Below the pieces are notes generated by a model. It saw nothing but the letters and a program-made list of their open reading frames with translations, was not told the DNA's origin and searched no databases. Below are positions 1 through 5,349 of a DNA stretch of 7,469 nt, in pieces. Each line of letters opens with the position of its first letter. Positions within the stretch are counted from its first letter, which is position 1. This DNA is from Anaerolineae bacterium (GTDB lineage Bacteria > Chloroflexota > Anaerolineae > 4572-78 > J111), in NCBI GenBank assembly GCA_020433835.1, contig JAGRBY010000362.1, forward strand, positions 1-7,469. Direction: 5' to 3'. Both the position numbers and the translations under genes were made by a program.

Positions 1-140
1 CTGAATGTTTGAAGACTTAACTGAATGTTTGAAGACTTAACTGAATGTTTGAAGACTTAACTGAGTGTTTGAAGACTTAACTGAGTGTTTGAAGACTTAA
101 CTGAGTGTTTGAAGACTTAACTGAGTGTTTGAAGACTTAA
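1..140. repeat. 20-bp direct tandem repeat array, seven copies
   Basis: Seven contiguous 20-base units with consensus CTGARTGTTTGAAGACTTAA and no spacers. The first three copies have A at unit position 5 and the last four have G; all other positions are identical. The array starts at the window edge, so the true copy number may be higher. The unit is AT-rich (about 30% GC), below the neighbouring gene. Because 20 is not a multiple of three and the unit contains TAA and TGA, the array does not encode a repeated peptide. The absence of spacers rules out CRISPR. It is either a minisatellite (VNTR) or an iteron-like binding-site array; 20 bp is close to two helical turns, so identical faces would be aligned. 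The function is unknown. Confidence 0.97.
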
Positions 141-188
141 AATTTTTTCAGATTCTATACGATGAGGCATCACAATTGAACATTTTCA
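141..188. other. short AT-rich spacer between the 20-bp array and the octamer hairpin
   Basis: No gene or clear signal is seen. It begins with an A/T run (AATTTTTTC) directly after the last repeat copy. On the minus strand this run reads as A-rich, so it does not supply a U-tract for terminating the STAND gene. Confidence 0.5.
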
Positions 189-250
189 GGAGATTTGGAG
201 ATTGGGAGATGAGAGCTGGGCCTCACCAATCGCCTTATCGCCTCATCTCC
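189..250. repeat. inverted repeat whose arms are tandem octamers (possible 3' stem-loop)
   Basis: The left arm is three consecutive 8-mers, GGAGATTT, GGAGATTG and GGAGATGA (189-212). The right arm is three consecutive 8-mers that are near-complements, CAATCGCC, TTATCGCC and TCATCTCC (227-250). The best uninterrupted pairing is GGAGATGAG (205-213) with CTCATCTCC (242-250), 9 bp. A longer 24-nt pairing of all three units is possible with mismatches. The element lies 20 bases beyond the stop codon of the STAND gene, so it may form a stem-loop at the 3' end of that mRNA. No U-tract follows on the minus strand, so it is not a typical intrinsic terminator. It could instead be a dispersed intergenic repeat family. 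Confidence 0.7.
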
Positions 251-270
251 ATTTTACCAGGGTGATTACC

Positions 271-3200
271 TCATGGTTCCAAAAGTTTGCCCTGCGCCCA
301 CTTCTCAAATTTTTCAAAATCTTTTCTGGCACCGGCCATATCTCCCAACTGCACGCGCACAATACCACGGCTGTTGTAATACTGCCCGTTTTTCGGATCA
401 AATTCAATGGCCTTATCGCAGGCGGCCTCCACAACTTCCGCCTGCTGCCAACGGCCGCCGGTAACGCACAGCGCGTGCCAAACCGCTTCGGAATCGAGAC
501 CACCGGCCAACTCCATCGCTTTCTCAAATTGGGTTTTTGCTGCCACATCATTGCCTGCTCTGGCCAACTCCACCGCCACATTGAGCGCGTTCGTGATGGT
601 CGGTTGAGCGAATAAACGCGCTGTCTTCATAGGACTCAGCATCTCCGTGGGCGAGGCCGAGCCAACCTGACGCATAATTTCGGCGACCTCTTCAAACTTT
701 TTTGCTGCATCGTCCACCTGGCCGTTTTGGGCCAGCTGCCGTCCTTCCGCTTGCAGTTTGGCCACAGCTTCAAACAAAGCTCGCTGTGCTTCAGCGTGAG
801 CATCAGAAAATGGAAGAGTAGCATCCCCCAAGGCTAACAGATGGGTGAATATTTTCTCCGCCTCAACCCAATCACCCTGCCGGGCTAAATCTCGACCGGC
901 CTCAACAACGCTGGGTGGAACCGGGAAGTTGTCGCAGGTACGTTGGTAAGGTTGATTGGGGAAGTAAACGTCCCACTCCTCAAAAGTAAGGTTGCGCGAG
1001 AGCCGACGGCACGGGGCATCAACAAAACGGGTATCCACCAATTTTACGGTCTGATCATCAGAGGCAGAAGTAAGGTAGCTACCATCCGGACTCCATTCTA
1101 CATCCCAAATCCAATGGGTATGCCCCATTAGGGTATTAATCCTTCGGCCTGTAGCCGTTTCCCAGATAATAATCTTATTATCCGGCTCCAATTCATCATT
1201 ACCGCCTGAAGCAGACGCCAGTAGAGACCCATCACCATTAAAGGCGATGTCAAGAATAATGCCGGTATGATCGGTGCGCGTGTAGGCAAGGTCCCAGTTG
1301 GGGGTCTGCGTATCTCTAACCGCAAGCAGACCGGTTCGGTCGCCGGAAGCCAGATAGCGGCCATCAGGACTCCATTCCACGGCAAAGATATTATTTTCGT
1401 GCCCCTCAAACGTATAAGCGGTTGTATAATTATCGGTCGCATCCAAAATGACCAGGCGGCTATCATCACCACCGGAGGCCAGATAGCGGCCATCGGGGCT
1501 CCAAGCCACATCTAAAACGGCGGCTCGATAGGATGGGCTGGTATGTACCTGCCGGGTAATCAGCATTGTTTGCGTTAATGAAGTGACATCCCAAATTTGG
1601 ATAAGATTGTTTGTAAGACCGGCCGCCAAAATATCCTGGGTAGGATGCCAACTGACACTCCAATATTCGCCCGGTTGGTCAGCCAGGCGGGCTAAGGGTT
1701 CACCGCTGGCTCCATCCCAGATGATGATCGACTTATCCGCTGAAACCGAGGCCAGCTTATCGCCCTTGGCGTTCCAGTCCGCTTCAATGACCAATTCCTG
1801 ATGACCGGTTAGAATTTTAGTGGGTGTTAAAGGGCTGCCGGCCCAGATAATCACCCGTTCATCAAACGAAGTTGTGGCCAGGCGAGCGCTGTCGGGACTC
1901 CAAACAGCGCTGAAGACGCTGGCACTATGCTTATCCAGAGTCAAGGCCGGGTGCCAATTCAATTCCCAGATGATGATCGATTTATCGGTCGACGTGGAGG
2001 CCAACTGCGTGCCATCCGGGCTAAAGGCAATGCCCTGCACATAATCGGTATGCCCCAGCAATTTCCGCTCTAACTTGCCCGTCGCGACATCCCAAACCCC
2101 CACAGACTCATCCGTTGAGGCTGACGCTAACCGCTGCCCGTCATGGCTCCAGGCCAGATCAAACACAGGGTCTGCATGCCCTTCCAGTCGCCGGATGGGT
2201 TCTCCCCGCTCAGCATCCCAGATAATAATATCACGATCATCCGCCGCCGTAGCCAATTGGTTGGTGCCGATAATGGGATTCCAGGCCACGCCGCGAACAA
2301 CATCCTTATGCCCGTGTAATACGTTAGAAATGGGCGTCGTAGTGATCAAATTCCAAAGTATCAACGTCTCATCACCGGATACAGACGCCAGTTGGGTATC
2401 ATCAGGGCTAAAGGCCAGGTCCCATACTTGGTTAGTATGGCCGGCAAGCTTCGTAGATGTTGGGGGCGATTGGCTCATATCCCACAGAATGATCAGGCCG
2501 TCATCGTCGCCCGAAGCCAGCAGCGACCCATCAGAATTGGAGGCTAAACTCAAAATATAGGTTTGATGGCCGTTTAACGTTTCGACCACTTGCTCCCTGT
2601 CCCAATCCCAAATTTTGATAGTACCATCATCAGAGGCCGAGGCTAACTGCGTATCGTTAGTAGGGTGCCAGACAATTTTGCGGACCCAATCGCTATGTCC
2701 GGTCAGTTTACGAACCGGTTTAAATGGGTCGGTATCCCAGATAATAATGGTGTTGTCGTCGCCCCCGCTGGCCAGATATCGACCATCCGGTCGCCAGGCA
2801 GCATCGCGCACCACCTTAGTATGTTCCATCAAGGTCGCCTCAATAGGCGGAAATATATATGGGGCTTTGCCAAATACTTGTTGAATTTCGTTGGTTATAC
2901 CTGATTTGGCTAACTCAGCGGCAAGCAGTAAAGCTAATTGAGGGTTACTATTAAGTAAGAATTCTGATTGAACAGCAATGACTTGTTGTTGTGTTAAATT
3001 GGCTCGCGTTGCTTGTGTCTCAGCTTCTTGAGCTTGGGCTTGAGCAGTCTCCTGAGCGTTTATTGCATTGATTGCTTCAGCCTGAGCGGTACTTTCTGCG
3101 TTTAACGCTTTAGTTGCTGCTATTTGAGCGGTAGCTTTGCCAGCTTCGGCGGTGGAAGCGGAAATTGCTTGTCGTTCAGCAGCATTTCTCGAAATAATTG

Positions 3201-4836
3201 TAATTACCACTGCCGCTCCTACAATCAATAAAACCGCCATACCTATCGCTGCAATCCTTCGCAATTGTGCCCGGCGGCGGGCGGCTTGGCTCAAACGCAA
3301 CAATTCCGCTGCCTCTTCATCCACATGCAGATACTGGCGCTGGCTGTTGATGATATCAAACCGATCACCGCTCAATAAAGTCCCGGTATGCTTAAAAACT
3401 TCCACCTCTTGCTTAAGCAGCTCCTCGGCGGCTTTACGGGCCTGAATTTCGGGATCGATCTCAATTTCGGTCAGCAGATAGTCATGGGCCAATTCGTAGG
3501 CAGGTTCATCCTGCTGTTCGTCCTCCTCTACATTCACCAGACGGTTCTCAACTAACTGATCCAGCAGAGCATCCAGGCTCATTACGGCGGTCAGATAAGT
3601 CGCCAGAATAACGGTTAGCTCACTTTTAGTGCGGCGAATGCGGCGCTGGTCGGAAGAGACCAGGGCAATCAACAGGTGGCGGGCGGCTTCCCGCTCCTGC
3701 GGGCTAAGGGTGCGTTGCAGCACCCGATTCAGGTGGCCGCGCAAAATGCCCTCGGCTCGGCTTTTTTCGTCGTACATTTGAAGGGTGAGAGTCGACGGCA
3801 GGTCGGGGTTGGCGGCCTGCTGCTCCTGTAACATGGCGTACAGGGCCGAGCAAACTAGCTGAATTTGGGGCGGGGCCACCTCACCGCTGTCCGGGTCGCG
3901 CAAGTCGGCCAGCAGGGTCTCGACCAGCTCTGCTTCAAAGCGAATGTCCTGCCGGGCGGCCGGTTCGATGATAACGGTCTCGGCTTCGGCAAGAGTCAGC
4001 CGATTAAGGCGGTAGTCATTTTCAAAGGGGTTACGAATTCGGGGTCGGAAATTGGCCAGGTTACCAAAGAATTCCGTCCGCAAAGCCACTATCCAGACAA
4101 CCCTAAGACCTGCGTCTTCCAGACAGTCAGCCAACTCGGCTACAAATTTGCTCCGGGTCGCGTCATCAATCAGGGTAAAGAGTTCCTCAAACTGATCAAG
4201 CATCACGTACAAGGTGGTCCCTGTGCCCAACACGCTGGTCACCTGCTGTAGAAAGTCGCGCAGCGGAGCCTGGGCCAATTCAGGTGTGCCCGTAAGATTA
4301 GGCAAAAAGGCACGCTTAATCGCCAGCGTCGGCGATTGATCATAGGATCGCAAATAAACCGGCAAATGGCCCTGACCAAGCAACCGGTTGCCAATCCCCG
4401 CTTGTAAGAGCGAGCTTTTACCCGCGCCTGACTCGGCGTGAAGGATGGTTAAAGGACTGCGTTGAAGTTGGTCCAACAATTCGGTTATGGCCCGGTTACG
4501 GCCAAAGAAGCGATGGGCATCGCACAGGCGGTAGGCCAGCAGCCCCTTGTAAGGGTTGCCCCGGTTGTCACCTTCGGCCTCAACAACGGCTTGCAGGCGT
4601 TGCAGGTAATCCTGAACACCCTCGGCCAGTTTTTTAGTGGCGAATTCATGGACCTTGGCTGCTTCCTCGGCAGCGGACAGCGCTTGATTGACGATATGGG
4701 TGATTTCGTTGACAATCTTATCTCGACCCACCACATCGCCACCGGCGGTTATCGTGGTGGATATATTACCGGTCTGGATAGTTCCGCTGTGGATGTCGGA
4801 AATATTTACGCCGCCGATGTTGGTCTCGTCAGTCAT
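271..4836 (-). CDS. membrane-anchored nSTAND NTPase with 14 WD40 repeats and a TPR-like C-terminus
   Basis: A 1521-residue signalling NTPase of the STAND class, which in known members acts as an ATP-dependent oligomerising switch. Domains in order: glycine-rich N-terminal segment (about 5-41, ending GDVVGRDKI); helical linker (42-90); nSTAND ATPase (about 93-470) opening with NPYKGLLAY and FFGR, with Walker A AESGAGKS (134-141) and Walker B LYVMLDQFEELF (209-220); winged-helix-like end YELAHDYLL (447-455); one transmembrane helix (about 528-549); Ala/Gln/Glu/Thr-rich stalk (552-620); LLNSNPQLALLLAAELA (627-643); 14 WD40 repeats (670-1268); Cys/RNLT/EW extension (1269-1306); TPR-like repeats (1309-1521). 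The ATG is preceded by AAAAGG, 4 bases away, and the next Met is residue 212, after Walker A. The stop is TGA. No effector domain (TIR, protease, nuclease) is recognised. The specific biological role, whether defence, development or stress, cannot be assigned from sequence. Confidence 0.93.
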   Translation of the reverse strand: MTDETNIGGVNISDIHSGTIQTGNISTTITAGGDVVGRDKIVNEITHIVNQALSAAEEAAKVHEFATKKLAEGVQDYLQRLQAVVEAEGDNRGNPYKGLLAYRLCDAHRFFGRNRAITELLDQLQRSPLTILHAESGAGKSSLLQAGIGNRLLGQGHLPVYLRSYDQSPTLAIKRAFLPNLTGTPELAQAPLRDFLQQVTSVLGTGTTLYVMLDQFEELFTLIDDATRSKFVAELADCLEDAGLRVVWIVALRTEFFGNLANFRPRIRNPFENDYRLNRLTLAEAETVIIEPAARQDIRFEAELVETLLADLRDPDSGEVAPPQIQLVCSALYAMLQEQQAANPDLPSTLTLQMYDEKSRAEGILRGHLNRVLQRTLSPQEREAARHLLIALVSSDQRRIRRTKSELTVILATYLTAVMSLDALLDQLVENRLVNVEEDEQQDEPAYELAHDYLLTEIEIDPEIQARKAAEELLKQEVEVFKHTGTLLSGDRFDIINSQRQYLHVDEEAAELLRLSQAARRRAQLRRIAAIGMAVLLIVGAAVVITIISRNAAERQAISASTAEAGKATAQIAATKALNAESTAQAEAINAINAQETAQAQAQEAETQATRANLTQQQVIAVQSEFLLNSNPQLALLLAAELAKSGITNEIQQVFGKAPYIFPPIEATLMEHTKVVRDAAWRPDGRYLASGGDDNTIIIWDTDPFKPVRKLTGHSDWVRKIVWHPTNDTQLASASDDGTIKIWDWDREQVVETLNGHQTYILSLASNSDGSLLASGDDDGLIILWDMSQSPPTSTKLAGHTNQVWDLAFSPDDTQLASVSGDETLILWNLITTTPISNVLHGHKDVVRGVAWNPIIGTNQLATAADDRDIIIWDAERGEPIRRLEGHADPVFDLAWSHDGQRLASASTDESVGVWDVATGKLERKLLGHTDYVQGIAFSPDGTQLASTSTDKSIIIWELNWHPALTLDKHSASVFSAVWSPDSARLATTSFDERVIIWAGSPLTPTKILTGHQELVIEADWNAKGDKLASVSADKSIIIWDGASGEPLARLADQPGEYWSVSWHPTQDILAAGLTNNLIQIWDVTSLTQTMLITRQVHTSPSYRAAVLDVAWSPDGRYLASGGDDSRLVILDATDNYTTAYTFEGHENNIFAVEWSPDGRYLASGDRTGLLAVRDTQTPNWDLAYTRTDHTGIILDIAFNGDGSLLASASGGNDELEPDNKIIIWETATGRRINTLMGHTHWIWDVEWSPDGSYLTSASDDQTVKLVDTRFVDAPCRRLSRNLTFEEWDVYFPNQPYQRTCDNFPVPPSVVEAGRDLARQGDWVEAEKIFTHLLALGDATLPFSDAHAEAQRALFEAVAKLQAEGRQLAQNGQVDDAAKKFEEVAEIMRQVGSASPTEMLSPMKTARLFAQPTITNALNVAVELARAGNDVAAKTQFEKAMELAGGLDSEAVWHALCVTGGRWQQAEVVEAACDKAIEFDPKNGQYYNSRGIVRVQLGDMAGARKDFEKFEKWAQGKLLEP
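274..1032 (-). other. Cys/RNLT extension and TPR-like C-terminal module (residues 1269-1521)
   Basis: After the last blade come Cys1276, the RNLTFEEW motif and Cys1301. Helical repeats of TPR type follow: about 1309-1334 (GRDLARQGDWVEAEKIF), 1363-1390 (EGRQLAQNGQVDDAAKKF), 1417-1443 (VAVELARAGNDVAAKTQFEKA) and a final pair at 1463-1512 (ACDKAIEFDPKNGQYYNSRG). Cys1457 and Cys1473 sit in that last part. The arrangement resembles the C-terminal module of other WD40 proteins I associate with Chloroflexota and cyanobacteria. It is likely a protein-interaction surface. Confidence 0.75.
1033..2829 (-). repeat. 14 WD40 repeats (two predicted seven-bladed propellers)
   Basis: Fourteen repeats of about 40 residues, most starting with L-x-GH and ending near IIWD. 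They begin at about residues 670, 711, 754, 797, 840, 884, 926, 967, 1009, 1051, 1097, 1143, 1187 and 1236. Fourteen is exactly two seven-bladed propellers. Repeats 1-9 are close to consensus. Repeat 10 lacks the GH dipeptide, repeat 11 lacks GH and ends VILD, repeat 12 ends VRD, repeat 13 carries an insertion (GGNDELEPDN), and repeat 14 ends LVD. The second propeller is therefore more diverged. These repeats probably form the ligand- or protein-sensing surface. No cysteine is present within them. Confidence 0.9.
2977..3183 (-). other. low-complexity Ala/Gln/Glu/Thr coiled-coil stalk (residues 552-620)
   Basis: Directly after the membrane helix the protein becomes a run of Ala, Gln, Glu, Thr and Asn with recurring AQA, AQE and AINA steps. 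It has almost no aromatic residues and few charged residues other than Glu. The composition fits a long helix or coiled coil separating the membrane from the first propeller. The same position in related WD40-STAND proteins usually carries such a repetitive helix. Confidence 0.7.
3190..3255 (-). other. single transmembrane helix in the STAND protein (residues about 528-549)
   Basis: About 22 residues of Ala, Ile, Val, Leu, Gly and Met (AAIGMAVLLIVGAAVVITII) form one hydrophobic span. Just before it is a very basic stretch, ARRRAQLRR (519-527). By the positive-inside rule the ATPase would be cytoplasmic, and the stalk, propellers and TPR-like tail would be on the outer face. No N-terminal signal peptide is visible. 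The topology is inferred. Confidence 0.8.
3427..4560 (-). other. nSTAND ATPase domain (residues about 93-470)
   Basis: Seen directly: a P-loop with GxxxxGKS spacing (AESGAGKS, encoded at 4414-4437), a hydrophobic strand ending in Asp followed by QFEELF (Walker B with two acidic residues, 217-218), and ALRTEFFGNL (251-260), whose Arg is a plausible sensor. Further on, LTLAEAETVIIEPAARQ and PPQIQLVCSALYAML match the helical segment common in nSTAND proteins of cyanobacteria and Chloroflexota. All nucleotide-binding elements are intact, so the switch is probably active. The absence of a classical NACHT or NB-ARC signature favours the nSTAND1-like class. Confidence 0.85.
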
Positions 4837-4840
4837 AATA

Positions 4841-4848
4841 CCTTTTAC
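4841..4848 (-). promoter_or_regulatory. ribosome binding site of the STAND gene
   Basis: On the minus strand the bases before ATG read GTAAAAGG then TATT, a purine-rich AAAAGG only four bases from the start codon. The spacing is short but usable. An eight-A run lies just upstream (4851-4858 on the plus strand as T). Confidence 0.5.
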
Positions 4849-4917
4849 TTTTTTTTGTTAACGGAAGCGGGTTGCTGAAAAATTTATCAAGACCAGTTGG
4901 ATATGAGGCTGTATTAG

Positions 4918-4942
4918 ATTATACGCTTTACAAACAATTATA
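4918..4942 (-). promoter_or_regulatory. possible promoter -10 elements upstream of the STAND gene
   Basis: Two perfect TATAAT hexamers occur on the minus strand, at 4918-4923 and 4937-4942, 19 bases apart and about 80-105 bases upstream of the ATG. Neither has a good TTGACA-like -35 at 16-18 bases. The region is AT-rich, so chance matches are possible. A promoter is expected here because the preceding operon ends in a terminator. Confidence 0.35.
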
Positions 4943-5242
4943 TAGCATCCCCATTTCATAATCTACACCCTCTTTCCCCCTATAAATCTTGGCTCAGCTA
5001 TCTTTAACCTACTTTTAGTTCATCAATGCACAACCATTTCATTCTCTAACCTTAAAGTTTTGAACATCCCCATTATATCTGATGCCGTTGCAAGTGTTCA
5101 TTATTCATTTTATAAACATCCTCTCTATGATATCAGCTTTAGAGTAGCAAACATTGCTCAAGTAAGTCTCAGTATTTACTAAAAAATGATGTTTATTGTT
5201 ATTAGACCACTCCTCCGGGGAGATACGACTGCCGCTAGCTGC

Positions 5243-5276
5243 GAAGCTGCTAAAAAGGGAGTGCGACAGCAGCTTC
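5243..5276. repeat. 9-bp perfect inverted repeat with 16-base loop
   Basis: GAAGCTGCT (5243-5251) is complementary to AGCAGCTTC (5268-5276). It lies just beyond the intrinsic terminator in the direction of transcription. No U-tract follows, so it is not itself an obvious terminator. It could be a back-up hairpin or a remnant of a small mobile repeat. Confidence 0.6.
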
Positions 5277-5291
5277 CCATCTCCAGACAAC

Positions 5292-5315
5292 AAAAAAGCC
5301 AGCGTTAAGCTGGCT
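5292..5315 (-). terminator. intrinsic terminator of the glycosyltransferase operon
   Basis: On the minus strand, a 7-bp GC-rich stem AGCCAGC/GCTGGCT closes a 5-base loop (TTAAC). The last base of the stem begins a run of six T, ending at 5292. It lies about 35 bases beyond the TAA of the glycosyltransferase gene, the expected place. On the plus strand the hairpin is followed by CTCAAAAAA, so termination is one-directional. Confidence 0.9.
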
Positions 5316-5349
5316 CTCAAAAAAGGCGACGGTCAGATTAGATCCATTT

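Larger units (their letters stand above)
4837..5349. other. 513-base AT-rich intergenic region
   Basis: Lies between the stop of the glycosyltransferase gene and the start of the STAND gene. It holds the operon terminator (5292-5315), a second 9-bp inverted repeat (5243-5276), possible -10 elements (4918-4942) and the ribosome binding site of the STAND gene. Bases 4950-5220 show only AT-rich sequence. No tRNA, convincing small RNA or gene is seen. One 71-codon minus-strand open frame (5105-5320) starts inside the terminator and is judged spurious. Confidence 0.7.

Noticed and set aside
1..140. CRISPR array
   Set aside because: The 20-base units are directly adjacent with no spacer sequences and no cas genes are in the window, so this is a simple tandem repeat.
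189..250. Standard rho-independent terminator for the STAND gene
   Set aside because: The stem is possible but no run of T follows on the minus strand, so it is reported as a repeat-built hairpin instead.
202..615. Plus-strand 137-codon open frame at the 3' end of the STAND gene
   Set aside because: It lies antisense to the TPR-like coding region and the octamer hairpin. The opposite strand has a clearly constrained protein there, so this is a shadow frame.
2075..2560. Plus-strand 161-codon open frame antisense to the WD40 region
   Set aside because: Its Ser/Pro-rich repetitive product is the reverse-strand reading of WD40 codons, and similar antisense frames appear across the whole repeat region.
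4947..5075. CATCCCCATT occurring twice in the intergenic region as an operator pair
   Set aside because: Two 10-base matches more than 100 bases apart, without symmetry or position relative to a convincing promoter, may be chance.
5105..5320. 71-codon minus-strand open frame as a small gene
   Set aside because: Its start lies next to and its first codons inside the intrinsic terminator of the upstream operon. It overlaps the second hairpin, has no visible ribosome binding site, and the product resembles nothing known to me.
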